Shown here: one piece after another, positions 43,287 to 52,731 of the stretch
Position numbering within the stretch: the stretch's first letter is position 1
Layout of the letters: each line of letters starts with the position of its first letter
NCBI GenBank assembly: GCA_964551015.1
Contig: CAZKBP010000009.1
Span: 1 to 64,000, forward strand
Reading direction: 5' to 3'
Source of the DNA: CAZKBP01 sp964551015
GTDB taxonomy: Bacteria > Bacteroidota > Bacteroidia > Cytophagales > Microscillaceae
Length of the DNA: 64,000 bases
Position numbers and translations under genes: made by a program
The notes under the pieces: model-generated
Database searches by the model: none
Seen by the model: the letters and a program-made list of their open reading frames with translations, nothing else
Told to the model about the DNA's origin: nothing

Positions 43287-44177
43287 TCAAGACTCACTCT
43301 TTTTCTTCCAGTAGCGCACCAAACCCGCCACGCTCATCCAGGCGGGATTAGCGGCTTGATATTGGGCGATTTCTACTTCAGAAAGTTCTTCTTTCTTGAG
43401 CTCTGCTACACAAAATTCATCAAACTTCGGAACCATCTCTTCTATGCTTTCTCCGGCTTCCCATTTTTCTTTGACCCATTGCGCTTGGGTTTCTATGTTT
43501 TTTTCTAGCTCGGATAGCTGATGCTCAACATTCGTGACGGCTCCATAATGCGTGAGATAAAGTGCCTTGGGTTCTCTTTCTCTTAAGCGTTGCATAGATT
43601 CCTTCCATAACTCGATGTTGATATCCGGTGGGGGCAACGGGGCAATCACGGGGCCATTCCCAATTTGTACGCCTGCCACGTCTCCGGCAAAGATAATTTG
43701 GTCGGTTTCCCAGGCAATATGATGACTCGCGTGTCCGGGGGTATGCCAGGCTTGGAATTCAAGCTGTCCAATCTTAATCAGTTCTTCATCTTCCACAGAT
43801 ACGAGGTTTGCTTCGGGGATGGCTTTCATCTCGCCCCAGAGCGTATCCATTTGGTCTTGATAGATTCTTTTGGCTGACTCCATCAGTTTGGAAGGGTCAG
43901 CCAAATGCTTAAGTCCAGCTGGATGCACATAGATTTTAGCTCCTTGCTCGGCCAATGCCCAAGCGGCTCCGGCGTGATCTAGGTGAATATGGGTCAATAA
44001 TACGTGTTTGACATCTTCTATTTGGAAGCCAGCCTCTTTGACACCAGCTTTAAGGTTTTCATAAGTCGAGTGTGGCCCCGTCTCGATCAATACGGGTCCT
44101 TCCTCTACACTATCAATCAGGAAGGAAGCAATGGTGCAAGCGTTTTTCTGAAACTCCAGGTCAATCGTTACGATCAT
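43287..44177 (-). CDS. MBL-fold metallo-hydrolase
   Basis: Cytoplasmic 296-residue metallo-beta-lactamase-fold enzyme. The motif THIHLDHAG (His63, His65, Asp67, His68) and the later GHASHH and AGDVAG supply the two-metal site. It resembles the hydroxyacylglutathione hydrolase/quorum-quencher-like group rather than RNases, but the substrate is not deducible. The C-terminal half is helical (ESMQRLREREPKALYLTHYG). Lone gene; the upstream box at 44228-44235 may be its promoter. Confidence 0.88.
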   Translation of the reverse strand: MIVTIDLEFQKNACTIASFLIDSVEEGPVLIETGPHSTYENLKAGVKEAGFQIEDVKHVLLTHIHLDHAGAAWALAEQGAKIYVHPAGLKHLADPSKLMESAKRIYQDQMDTLWGEMKAIPEANLVSVEDEELIKIGQLEFQAWHTPGHASHHIAWETDQIIFAGDVAGVQIGNGPVIAPLPPPDINIELWKESMQRLREREPKALYLTHYGAVTNVEHQLSELEKNIETQAQWVKEKWEAGESIEEMVPKFDEFCVAELKKEELSEVEIAQYQAANPAWMSVAGLVRYWKKKSES

Positions 44178-44605
44178 ATTTTTTCTAGTTTTAGCGTATT
44201 GGTTGTTTTAAATGCACAAAGACAAAACAAAATTAGTAATTTAGGAGCTATTATCATGTGCGATGCTAGGAATAGCTCTTGAAGCTGTATAAAGCTTATT
44301 TTTGGGTCGTAAAATTCTTTCTTCGGAACCTGATGTTCCCAATCTTTTCCAACCATAGCAACGAGCTATGCTTTCAAAAATTGACTTTATCAAAATCCGA
44401 ATGATGAATTTTTTGCTACCAAATCAAAACTCTGGACAGCTTTCTTGAATTAATTCTGCAATAAATGAAAATTAAGAACCATTTTCAAATAAGATTGAGG
44501 CTTTATTCGTCTACCAAAATGGGTAATCTCTCAGGAATTATCTTGCTCTATATTTAATTGAGAGATTAGACATTTGCTGTAATACTCATCAAATTTTTTA
44601 AACTT
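44178..44605. other. Gap before the FtsX-type permease
   Basis: 428 bases with the MBL promoter candidate, a CATAGC (44354-44359)/GCTATG (44365-44370) hairpin with 5-base loop, and a stretch (about 44263-44335) that resembles the start of the dispersed element seen at 39801 and 57086 (GTAAAATTCTTTCTTCGGAACCTGA). The last is too short to call a third copy. Confidence 0.5.
44228..44235 (-). promoter_or_regulatory. Candidate -7 box TAATTTTG for the MBL gene
   Basis: Reads TAATTTTG on the minus strand with AAATTAC immediately upstream; leader about 44 bases. Same context as the nuoAB and 51.7 kb boxes. Confidence 0.38.
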
Positions 44606-47155
44606 ATGCCTTCCCAGACAAATATTTATTGGCTTTGGTTGATGGCTTGGCGCGATAGCCGACGCAACATCAGCCGTTTATTACTGTTCGTCTCTTCTAT
44701 CATTTTGGGAATTGCCGCTTTGGTTGCTATCAACTCTTTTGGTGATAACCTGCGAGCCGATATTGACGATGAAGCCAAGGAACTCTTGGGAGCGGATATG
44801 ATGATTGATGGGCGACAACCACCGAGTGGAGAAGTAAAAGCCGTGATGGATTCTGTACAAAACATTTCTATCGCACAAGCTCGTGAAATTAGCTTCGCCT
44901 CCATGATCTATTTTCCTAAAAATAAAGGCACGCGCTTGGCGAATGTGCGCGCTCTGGACGGTGGTTTTCCCTTTTATGGAGAATTGGAAACCCTACCGCT
45001 GGGCGTGGGACAGACTTTTCAGGAACAGGCCAAGGCCGTGGTTGACCAAACGCTTCTACTACAATTTGGAGCCGACGCTGGCGACTCGGTCAAGGTGGGG
45101 CAAGTATTTTTCCCCATTGCCGGATCTTTGCAAAAGGCTCCCGGTCAGAACAACATCGCCTCGACCGTGGCTCCCAAAGTTTATATTCCGATGGCTTACT
45201 TGGAAAAAACCAATTTGGTCAAAAAGGGGAGCCGTTTGATTTATCGTTATTATTATCAATTTCCGCGTGGCTACGATGCCGAAGCCCTCCGTGATGCGAT
45301 CAAGACTCGCTTACGCAAAGAAAATTACGATGTAGATACCGTAGAAAATCGCAAACGCAGCCTTAATCGCGCTTTTGCTTTTCTGACCAGTTTTTTAAAT
45401 CTGGTTGCCTTCGTGGCCTTATTGTTAGGTTGCGTGGGAGTGGCTAGCGCGGTACAAATTTATATGAAAGAAAAGCTCAATACCGTGGCTGTACTCCGCT
45501 GCTTGGGGGCGAGTGGGGCGCAGGCTTTTTGGATCTATCTTATCCAAGTAATGGTCATGGGTTTTTTGGGTTCAGTAATCGGGGCGGCGCTGGGAAGTAC
45601 GATTCAAGTATTACTGCCCGAAGTACTCAAAGATTTTCTCCCGCTGGAGGTGAGTTATTCGGTTTCTTGGCAGGCGGTGGGAGAAGGAATTTTGATTGGC
45701 CTGATTATTTCCTTGCTATTTGCTTTACTCCCCTTGGTGGGCATTAGGCGAATTTCTCCTTTACGCACTTTGAGAGCCGCTTTTGGAGAAGGAGAAAATC
45801 AGCAAGATCGCCTTGCTTATCTGGTCTATGCCGTCATTGTGGCATTTGTGTATACTTTTTCTTACATACAAATTCAAAATTGGCGGGAAGCCGCTTATTT
45901 TACTGGTTTTTTAATTTTTGCTTTCTTTGTTCTGGCCGGTGCCGCGCGTCTGTTGATGTGGGCAGTGAGGCGGTTTTTTCCTACTTCTTGGAGTTATATC
46001 TGGCGGCAAGGTTTGGCTAATCTTTACCGCCCTAATAATCAGACGATTATCCTGATTATTACCGTAGGGCTGGGTACGGCTTTGATGAGTACGCTGTTTT
46101 TTATTCAAGGCATCCTGTTGGGTCAGGTGGCTCTCTCCGATCAAAATAACCAACCCAATATGGTTCTTTTTGATATTCAAAGAGACCAGACCGCATCAGT
46201 AGAAAAGATGGTTCAGGAATTTGGCTTTCCTATCAAACAGGAGCTTCCTATCGTGGCGATGCGCTTGTCTGAATATCGTGGCAAAACCCGCAATGAGTGG
46301 CTGGAAGACTCCGTGGAAAATCTGCCCAGAGATGTCTTGAACCGAGAATATCGAGTTACTTATCGGGATTCTTTGGATATTAATGAAGAATTAATTGAAG
46401 GAAAGCTTCCCACCCCCGTGACCTCGCCTGATGACACAGTTTTCGTAACCGTATCCGAGAGTCATGCCCAGCGTATGAGAACCCGAGTGGGGGACAAAAT
46501 CATCTTTAATGTGCAGGGTACGCCCGTTACCACTTACATCAGTGGGGTTCGCAAATTGGATCTGACACGGTTTCGTACCAGCTTCTCCTTTGTCTTCCCG
46601 ACGGGGGTTTTAGAAGAAGCACCGCAGTTTTACGTACTCATTACCCGAGTAGATTCCAATGAAGAATCTGCCAAATTTCAGCAGGCATTGATCCAAGAAT
46701 TCCCCAATATCTCCGTGGTAGATATTTCGCTGGTACTCAAAACCGCCGAAGAAATCTTAGACGAAGTCTCTTTTGTGATTCGCTTTATGGCTTTGTTTAG
46801 CATCCTTACGGGAATTATCGTACTGATTGGCTCGGTCATTATCAGCAAATACCAGCGGATACAGGAAAGCGTGCTCTTGCGCACTATGGGAGCTAATCGC
46901 CGCCAAATCATTTTGATCACGGCCTTGGAATACTTCTTTCTGGGAAGTTTGGCATCTTTGGCCGGGATTGTACTCTCTATCGTGGCGAGTTGGGCTTTAT
47001 CTTATTTCGTATTTGAGATTGATTTTAATCCTGATTATACCCCCGTGATATTTATTTACCTGATTATTACCGCCTTAACGGTGTTAATCGGAATGCTCAA
47101 TATCCGAGGAGTACTCCGCAAACCTCCTTTGGAAGTACTGCGGAGTGAGATTTAA
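44606..47155 (+). CDS. FtsX/LolE-type ABC transporter permease
   Basis: Large 849-residue permease with the FtsX/MacB fold: N-terminal helix, periplasmic domain, then three helices (about 255-380) with the first FtsX domain, and a second set near the C-terminus (about 735-845), with helices between (about 405-520). This YbbP/LolE-like two-domain type usually pairs with a LolD-like ATPase; none is adjacent. LGCVGVASAVQIYMKEK and RTMGANRRQIILITALEYFF are typical FtsX blocks. A lipoprotein or lipid export function is possible. Its stop is two bases from the convergent GNAT stop. Confidence 0.88.
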   Translation: MPSQTNIYWLWLMAWRDSRRNISRLLLFVSSIILGIAALVAINSFGDNLRADIDDEAKELLGADMMIDGRQPPSGEVKAVMDSVQNISIAQAREISFASMIYFPKNKGTRLANVRALDGGFPFYGELETLPLGVGQTFQEQAKAVVDQTLLLQFGADAGDSVKVGQVFFPIAGSLQKAPGQNNIASTVAPKVYIPMAYLEKTNLVKKGSRLIYRYYYQFPRGYDAEALRDAIKTRLRKENYDVDTVENRKRSLNRAFAFLTSFLNLVAFVALLLGCVGVASAVQIYMKEKLNTVAVLRCLGASGAQAFWIYLIQVMVMGFLGSVIGAALGSTIQVLLPEVLKDFLPLEVSYSVSWQAVGEGILIGLIISLLFALLPLVGIRRISPLRTLRAAFGEGENQQDRLAYLVYAVIVAFVYTFSYIQIQNWREAAYFTGFLIFAFFVLAGAARLLMWAVRRFFPTSWSYIWRQGLANLYRPNNQTIILIITVGLGTALMSTLFFIQGILLGQVALSDQNNQPNMVLFDIQRDQTASVEKMVQEFGFPIKQELPIVAMRLSEYRGKTRNEWLEDSVENLPRDVLNREYRVTYRDSLDINEELIEGKLPTPVTSPDDTVFVTVSESHAQRMRTRVGDKIIFNVQGTPVTTYISGVRKLDLTRFRTSFSFVFPTGVLEEAPQFYVLITRVDSNEESAKFQQALIQEFPNISVVDISLVLKTAEEILDEVSFVIRFMALFSILTGIIVLIGSVIISKYQRIQESVLLRTMGANRRQIILITALEYFFLGSLASLAGIVLSIVASWALSYFVFEIDFNPDYTPVIFIYLIITALTVLIGMLNIRGVLRKPPLEVLRSEI

Positions 47156-47157
47156 CC

Positions 47158-47760
47158 TCAACTCGCCAGAGACTTATGAAAGTATCTATCCTGAAATCTT
47201 CGGATCAGTCTGCGATTCAGTCCTAGACTAAATTGGATTTGCTCTACGTACTGACGATAGGCTTCTCTAAAGAAATCAACAAAATGGGGATCATCCAGGC
47301 GCAGGCGAGATTGGTATTCGCTTTGTTGGCCTTCTATCTGACCACCAAAATTTTTAACTAACTTGGTAACGGCTCCATTGTGGGTTAGCCATTGGAGGTC
47401 AATTTCCTTGATGCCACGCGCCCGGCACCACATGAGGGCACGCCCGCCCAGGCGTCCTGCAATTCCTTGGGAACGATAAGCTTGATCTACACTGATGGAT
47501 ATTTCGGCCCAAGTATCCTGCCCCTCCCGACGCTGTGGTGCCATATGAATGGCCGCGATGATTTTTAAATCTTCATCGTAGGCGGCGATGACACCTTCTT
47601 TGATCAATGAGATTTGAGAGACAAATTCTTTAATGAAATCATCTTTTACATTTCTCCCAAATCTAAGATAGCGGTCTTCTGCGTCCAACCGCAGTAGGTG
47701 CGCTAAATATTGCGCTCTCTCGAAAATAGAAACACGCTTGATAATAGTTGCATTTTTCAT
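47158..47760 (-). CDS. GNAT family N-acetyltransferase
   Basis: Cytoplasmic 200-residue GNAT-fold acetyltransferase. Start at ATG 47760 (MKNATIIKRVSIFERAQYL); a frame open to 47841 adds 27 residues of no evident use. The acetyl-CoA motif is in SVDQAYRSQGIAGRLGGRAL (R-x-x-G-x-A/G), followed by the beta-strand EIDLQWLTHNG. Substrate unknown. The gene ends 2 bases from the FtsX-type permease stop. Confidence 0.85.
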   Translation of the reverse strand: MKNATIIKRVSIFERAQYLAHLLRLDAEDRYLRFGRNVKDDFIKEFVSQISLIKEGVIAAYDEDLKIIAAIHMAPQRREGQDTWAEISISVDQAYRSQGIAGRLGGRALMWCRARGIKEIDLQWLTHNGAVTKLVKNFGGQIEGQQSEYQSRLRLDDPHFVDFFREAYRQYVEQIQFSLGLNRRLIRRFQDRYFHKSLAS

Positions 47761-48086
47761 AGATATAGCAGGTAACAATTTGCTATAATAACGCCGGGGA
47801 TAGGGAGAAAGTTGAACAGATGTAATTTTTATGAAAGCCAAAAACCTATTATTTTCAGATATTTATCTGTTTTATAGGAAAATTTGTATTTATAAAATCA
47901 AAAATGCGTGTTACTCCTTGGAAAGGCAGCTTTAAAGCCATTGTTGTATTATTTAAAGAATCTCTTTCAAAAATTTATAAAATTTATCTCGAGGAAGAGC
48001 CAGCGTCAATTCCGAAAAACCTGAGCATCTTCTTAAAATCCAGAAATATGCTCTAACTTTACTTTTAATTTTATAAAAACCACTTT
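47761..48086. other. Divergent gap between GNAT and LpoA-like genes
   Basis: 326 bases, AT-rich, without a gene. A TAACTTTA box at 48054-48061 lies 26 bases before the LpoA-like start and matches the variant boxes at 52800-52807 and 63391-63398; no -33 TTG is near it. Confidence 0.4.
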
Positions 48087-49775
48087 ATGCAAAAAAGGAT
48101 TGTTTTGAGCTTACTGGGAATCTTGATTTCCGCAGTGGCCTTTACCCAAAGTAAAAAAGTAAGACAAGCCTACAGCGAAGGGAGGCAAAATTTTATTCAA
48201 AAAAAATATACGCTGGCGATTCAGTCCTTCGAGACGGTGATTAATTCAGGGGAAGAAAATACGCTGATTGCCAATGCCTATTACTACACCGGACAAGCCT
48301 ACCTCAAACAAGGCAATCTGCCCGAAGCCCGCCAAAGCTTTCAGAGATTGCTGGAAAATAACCCCAATTGGTCTGAAAAGGACGAGGTTTATTACTCCTT
48401 GGCCGATATTGCCTTTCAGGAGCAAAGATATGATCTAGCCTTTGAGTACATCAATCGTATCCAGTCGGCTGATTTTCAAAAAGATATATATCCTTTGATT
48501 GGGCATTATGTACAGAAAATGGATATGGAATCCCTCAAGGTTTTGCAAAAAACTTACCCTGAGGATACCATCATTGCACAAATTTTAGTGGATAAAATTG
48601 CCGCGAACTCCACCAATCCTGACGATTTTTTCTTCATGCGCGATCTGGTTAATCAATTGAATCTAGATTTACCTTCACCCCGCCGTATCGAGAAGATCAA
48701 ATATATTAGGGAGCCTTACAAAGTAGCGGTCATGCTTCCCTTTGACTTTGAGCGTCTACGTGTGAAAGACACCACGGGCTTGGCTCGTCTCTCTATTCAA
48801 ATGTATCAAGGCATGCGGCTGGCGCAGAAAGAATTGGATTCTACGGCCAAGGCACAAGTCCAACTGTATGCATACGATATTGGCCGTGGGGACGAAGAAA
48901 AACTGAATCGGATGATTTTGGCCGAGGAATTCAAGGATATGGATCTTGTATTTGGTCCGCTCTTTGACGAAACTTATACGAGAATGGCCGACTTGGCTCT
49001 GATCAGAAAATTTAATTTGGTCAATCCACTCTCCATTAATCAAAATTTGATGAGTAGCCCTTTCACTTATCTCTATCAACCGTCGCTGGCTACACAGGCG
49101 GAGGCTACTTGTGATTTTATCCAAAAAAATTATCGTAATAAGAATGTAGTTATTTTTCACGATAACCTCGCTCGTAATCGAGATTTTGCCCAGCTCTGCC
49201 AAGAAAAAGCCAATACCTTAGGTTTAAATGTACTGGCTCTGGAAAAAATCAATACCACAGATCTGGGCTTGATGAGCCAAGTCCTGAGCAGATTTTCTGC
49301 CAACGAAATAGGGCACATTATCGTCAGTAGTACCAGCCAACTCATTGCCTTGGAGTTGATGAAGGTTTTACGTCAATTCAATTTGAATTCTGCGCTCTTT
49401 GTACCCGAAGCTTGGCTACGATTTCAGGCGATTTCTTATGAGGATTACGAGCGAGAAAATACGCATTTCATCCACCCTGATTATCTAAACACCGACACCG
49501 AACAAGCCGTTCTTTTCAAGAAAAACTTTATAGACTTTGCTAATACAGAGCCTGAGTCACAAGCCTACTTGGGCTATGAAATGCTCTATCTCTTTGCCGA
49601 ACTACTGGAAAAAGCAGGTACACAGACCGATTTTCGCGAAGAATTTCGTCAACTAGCCGCACAGAAAGGAATTATTAGCGAAGGGCTAGACTTTGGAGAA
49701 GGGAATGACAATCAGTTTGTTCCCATTCTGAAAGTAGAACAGGGAGAGATCAAAGTCGTCAGTTCTATAAAATAA
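48087..49775 (+). CDS. TPR plus periplasmic-binding-fold protein, LpoA-like
   Basis: Exported 562-residue protein: signal peptide (ends at AFTQ), TPR-like helices at about 20-150 (YTLAIQSFETVINSGEENTL, GNLPEARQSFQRLLENNPNW), then a type-1 periplasmic-binding-protein domain at about 210-540 (VAVMLPFDFERL, LVFGPLFDETYTRM, VVIFHDNLARNRDF, YLGYEMLYLFAELL). The same order, TPR then PBP1-like, defines E. coli LpoA, which activates PBP1A. Ligand binding may be lost in such proteins. It precedes hemL by 19 bases; this linkage is not obviously functional. Confidence 0.8.
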   Translation: MQKRIVLSLLGILISAVAFTQSKKVRQAYSEGRQNFIQKKYTLAIQSFETVINSGEENTLIANAYYYTGQAYLKQGNLPEARQSFQRLLENNPNWSEKDEVYYSLADIAFQEQRYDLAFEYINRIQSADFQKDIYPLIGHYVQKMDMESLKVLQKTYPEDTIIAQILVDKIAANSTNPDDFFFMRDLVNQLNLDLPSPRRIEKIKYIREPYKVAVMLPFDFERLRVKDTTGLARLSIQMYQGMRLAQKELDSTAKAQVQLYAYDIGRGDEEKLNRMILAEEFKDMDLVFGPLFDETYTRMADLALIRKFNLVNPLSINQNLMSSPFTYLYQPSLATQAEATCDFIQKNYRNKNVVIFHDNLARNRDFAQLCQEKANTLGLNVLALEKINTTDLGLMSQVLSRFSANEIGHIIVSSTSQLIALELMKVLRQFNLNSALFVPEAWLRFQAISYEDYERENTHFIHPDYLNTDTEQAVLFKKNFIDFANTEPESQAYLGYEMLYLFAELLEKAGTQTDFREEFRQLAAQKGIISEGLDFGEGNDNQFVPILKVEQGEIKVVSSIK

Positions 49776-49794
49776 ATTAGAAAGTATTCAAGAT

Positions 49795-51087
49795 ATGGAC
49801 ACCTCAACAAGTCAACAATTATTCGATCAAGCACAGCATTTTATCCCGGGTGGGGTGAATTCTCCGGTGAGAGCTTTTAAGGCTGTCGGCGGAAACCCAC
49901 TTTTTATCCGCTCGGCCAAGGGAGCTTACATTTATGATGAAGATGGTAATCGGTACATTGAAATGATCAATTCTTGGGGGCCGATGGTCTTAGGACACGC
50001 GCACGAATTGATTGAAGAAGCTGTGAAAGAAGCCATAACTGACTCTCTCTCCTTTGGAGCACCTACCCGCAAAGAAGTAGAAATAGCAGAGCTGATCGTG
50101 GAGATGGTTCCCTCGATTGAGAAAGTGCGGATGGTCAACTCCGGGACAGAAGCCTGTATGAGTGCTATTCGCCTAGCAAGGGGTTATACGGGAAAAGACA
50201 AAATCATCAAGTTTGAAGGTTGCTACCACGGGCATGGCGATGCCTTCTTGATTGCAGCCGGTAGTGGTGCCGTTACGATGGGCACACCAGATAGCCCCGG
50301 AGTTACTCCCGGCACGGCTCGCGACACGCTTTTAGCTCCTTTTAATGATCTAGAGGCAGTCAAACAGCTGGTCGAAGAAAACCCCAATCAAGTAGCTGCC
50401 ATCATCGTGGAACCCGTAGCGGGTAATATGGGCTGCGTGATTCCAAAATCTGAATTCCTACAAGGTCTAAGACAGCTCTGCGATGACAAAAATATCGTGC
50501 TGATTTTTGATGAGGTCATGACAGGATTCAGACTCGCAGCAGGAGGCGCACAGGAGCTTTTCAAAGTAACTCCAGATATGACCACACTCGGCAAAATCAT
50601 CGGGGCGGGTATGCCCGTGGGTGCTTATGGTGGTAAAAAAGAAATTATGGACTTCGTATCTCCAGCTGGCCCCGTCTACCAAGCAGGCACTTTATCAGGT
50701 AATCCTGTGGCTATGTCCGCAGGTCTGGCCATGCTCAAATACTTGAAGTCCAATCCAGATACTTACAAGAAACTCCAGTACATTACCACCAAAGTAGTCA
50801 AAGGCATTCAAGCAGGTCTAAATAAGCTGGAGCTTGACTACACCATCAATCACATTGGGTCTATGTACAGTTTGTTTTTCACCAACCAAGAAGTGTACGA
50901 TTTTGCCTCTGCCAAACGTTCTGACTTAGCCTTGTTTGGAAAATATTTTCAGGCCATGCTAAAACGTGGAGTGTATCTAGCTCCTTCTCAGTTCGAGAGT
51001 CTATTTCTGTCTGTTGCTTTGAGTGAGGATGATGTAGAAAAAATTATGATCGCTAACGAGGAAGCACTGAGGGAGATTTTGGCTTAG
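49795..51087 (+). CDS. hemL: Glutamate-1-semialdehyde 2,1-aminomutase
   Basis: PLP enzyme of the C5 route, converting glutamate-1-semialdehyde to 5-aminolevulinate for heme, cobalamin and related tetrapyrroles. The 430-residue protein has the PLP lysine Lys267 in TTLGKIIGAGMPVG, the preceding DEVMTGFR, and GVNSPVRAFKAVGG at its N-terminus, all standard. Ends at 51087 with a hairpin terminator just downstream. hemA and hemB are not in the window. Confidence 0.97.
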   Translation: MDTSTSQQLFDQAQHFIPGGVNSPVRAFKAVGGNPLFIRSAKGAYIYDEDGNRYIEMINSWGPMVLGHAHELIEEAVKEAITDSLSFGAPTRKEVEIAELIVEMVPSIEKVRMVNSGTEACMSAIRLARGYTGKDKIIKFEGCYHGHGDAFLIAAGSGAVTMGTPDSPGVTPGTARDTLLAPFNDLEAVKQLVEENPNQVAAIIVEPVAGNMGCVIPKSEFLQGLRQLCDDKNIVLIFDEVMTGFRLAAGGAQELFKVTPDMTTLGKIIGAGMPVGAYGGKKEIMDFVSPAGPVYQAGTLSGNPVAMSAGLAMLKYLKSNPDTYKKLQYITTKVVKGIQAGLNKLELDYTINHIGSMYSLFFTNQEVYDFASAKRSDLALFGKYFQAMLKRGVYLAPSQFESLFLSVALSEDDVEKIMIANEEALREILA

Positions 51088-51106
51088 AGATGGTCAATAA
51101 GCAATG

Positions 51107-51146
51107 AGCCGTATCTTTCTTCTCTTCCAAGAAAGTACGGCTTTTT
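51107..51146. terminator. Terminator after hemL
   Basis: Stem AGCCGTA-T-CTTTCTT (51107-51121) with AAGAAAG-TACGGCT (51129-51142), 7-base loop, one bulge, then TTTT to 51146. Lies between hemL and the convergent small membrane protein gene. Confidence 0.8.
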
Positions 51147-51155
51147 GGTTTCTTC

Positions 51156-51659
51156 CTATGGGTGAAGGTAATAAAAGATAAACAAGCCTAAGCTAATCAG
51201 CGGCAAAAGCCCTAGTAGAGCCAGGTAAAGATAGGTGTTCATGGGCAACTCACAGGCTAATAGGAAATTACTTAGGATAATGCGTTCTTCCACCGAGATT
51301 TCTTCATCTAGCAGTTCGTCAAAGCCTTGCTCGAGCTCGCGGTTCAGTTCTTCGTAAAGAATCATCCCTTTCTTCTTCAAATCCATGAATTCCATGAAGC
51401 TGTTTAGCTGAGTAGCCGCCAGTGAAATCGCCCCCAGAATGACTAGTGCCAGCAGAGTAAGTCCCAAGGTGTATTCCAGATTGAGCCAAAAAATTATCAC
51501 GATGAAGAGCATGGTGCCAATAAAACTATTGAATAGTTTCTTAGCCATGTGTTTAGTAGCGTTTTCCAGTTGGGTAGTTAGGCTCTCGAGCTTGTCCCAG
51601 TAAGAATCCAACTTACTGATGACTCCGTTTTCAGTTAAAAAGTAATTGGCACTATTCAT
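51156..51659 (-). CDS. Small membrane protein of unknown function
   Basis: 167 residues: amphipathic N-terminal helix (about 1-40, with repeated Leu and Thr: KLESLTTQLENATKHMAKKL), a pair of transmembrane helices (about 47-83), a charged cytoplasmic segment rich in Glu (ELNRELEQGFDELLDEEISVEER), and a C-terminal helix (about 142-165). I do not recognise the family. Lone gene, convergent with hemL. Confidence 0.7.
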   Translation of the reverse strand: MNSANYFLTENGVISKLDSYWDKLESLTTQLENATKHMAKKLFNSFIGTMLFIVIIFWLNLEYTLGLTLLALVILGAISLAATQLNSFMEFMDLKKKGMILYEELNRELEQGFDELLDEEISVEERIILSNFLLACELPMNTYLYLALLGLLPLISLGLFIFYYLHP

Positions 51660-51697
51660 GGAAATAGTTGATTTCTACGATGAAATTTTTAGCTATA

Positions 51698-51705
51698 CAA
51701 ATTTA
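51698..51705 (-). promoter_or_regulatory. Candidate -7 box TAAATTTG for the 51.2 kb membrane protein
   Basis: Reads TAAATTTG on the minus strand, preceded by AAATTAC, with a leader of about 33 bases to the ATG at 51659. Confidence 0.42.
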
Positions 51706-51979
51706 GTAATTTTTCCTTTTATATATACGATTATAATTTAAAAAGTAATACTTAATCTAGATAAATTGCCGATAAAATTTTAGTCCCTCGGGTAATTTTA
51801 GCGAATCATTTGGAGGATTTGGGCTTCTGTATGTGATGCAGAATCTCATAGGAGAGCTACTAGAGTTTTGTCAGTAAGCGAGAGGGATGAGTCGTTTGAG
51901 TGCTTGTTTTTTTAGCTTAAGTGCTGATCGTTAGCTATTCTAGAACTCATTCGCCCGGTGAGCCTCCGGATATTTAAAA

Positions 51980-52016
51980 ACACCTGCATCTTTTTATCAG
52001 ATAAAAATACAGGTGT
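51980..52016 (-). terminator. Terminator of the UPF0173 gene
   Basis: Seven-base GC-containing outer stem (51980-51986 with 52010-52016) continued by an AT-rich inner stem around CAG; on the minus strand it is followed by TTTTT. Thirty-five bases after the stop codon of the minus-strand MBL gene. Confidence 0.7.
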
Positions 52017-52050
52017 AAAATCTCGTCTTGGTGTGGATAAAACTATATTT

Positions 52051-52731
52051 TTAGAATTCCATGGATTCGCCGATGCCTAAAAGTATCAGTTCTTTACCCA
52101 TTTTCGCGAAAGCTTGCTTGGCTGCTTCGTGGTCAATTTTGATATAAGGAAAAGTATCATAATGTACACCCAATACCTTATCACACTGTACAAACTCGGC
52201 GGCCACGACCGCATCGTGATAATCCATGGTGAAGTTACTCCCGATGGGTAAAATGGCTAAATCCAGCTTGTGAAACTTAGGGATCAACTGCATATCCATG
52301 GTCAAAGCGGTATCTCCAGCAAAATAAAAAGTCTTACCATCACCTTCTAACACAAAGCCTCCTGGGTTTCCCCCGTAAGTACCATCAGGAAGTACGCTAG
52401 AGTGGATTGCATTAACATATCTTAGCTTGCCAAAATCAAAATTTACCAGCCCGCCGTGGTTAAGTGGATGCACTTTTTCTATTCCCTTGGAGCCAAACCA
52501 GCTAATAATCTCATAATTAGAAATAATCGTTGCGCCCGTTCTGTTGACGATTTGCTCGGCATCGGCCACGTGGTCCTGATGCCCGTGGCTGATCAGAATA
52601 TAATCGGCAGGGATACTGTCCACATCAATGTCTTTGGCTAGGTCATTGGGAGTGATAAAAGGATCAAAGAGCAGATTTTTTCCCCCTACTTTGACTGAAA
52701 AGGTCGAGTGTCCGTAAAAAGTGAGTTCCAT
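52051..52731 (-). CDS. UPF0173 family metal-dependent hydrolase
   Basis: 226-residue MBL-fold protein of the UPF0173 (YtkL-like) group. It starts MELTFYGHSTFSVKVGGKNL, the family signature, and has HGHQDH with His49, His51, Asp53 and His54 as metal ligands plus AGDTAL. Substrate unknown in the family. Length is normal. Lone gene; the SiaC homologue is divergent and 412 bases away. Confidence 0.93.
   Translation of the reverse strand: MELTFYGHSTFSVKVGGKNLLFDPFITPNDLAKDIDVDSIPADYILISHGHQDHVADAEQIVNRTGATIISNYEIISWFGSKGIEKVHPLNHGGLVNFDFGKLRYVNAIHSSVLPDGTYGGNPGGFVLEGDGKTFYFAGDTALTMDMQLIPKFHKLDLAILPIGSNFTMDYHDAVVAAEFVQCDKVLGVHYDTFPYIKIDHEAAKQAFAKMGKELILLGIGESMEF

Larger units (their letters stand above)
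51660..52050. other. Gap between two minus-strand genes
   Basis: 391 bases with a promoter candidate at 51698-51705 and a terminator at 51980-52016. The middle (about 51750-51960) contains no gene or clear repeat. Confidence 0.5.

Noticed and set aside
48756..49202. 148-codon minus-strand frame in the LpoA-like gene
   Set aside because: Antisense shadow with no recognisable domain.
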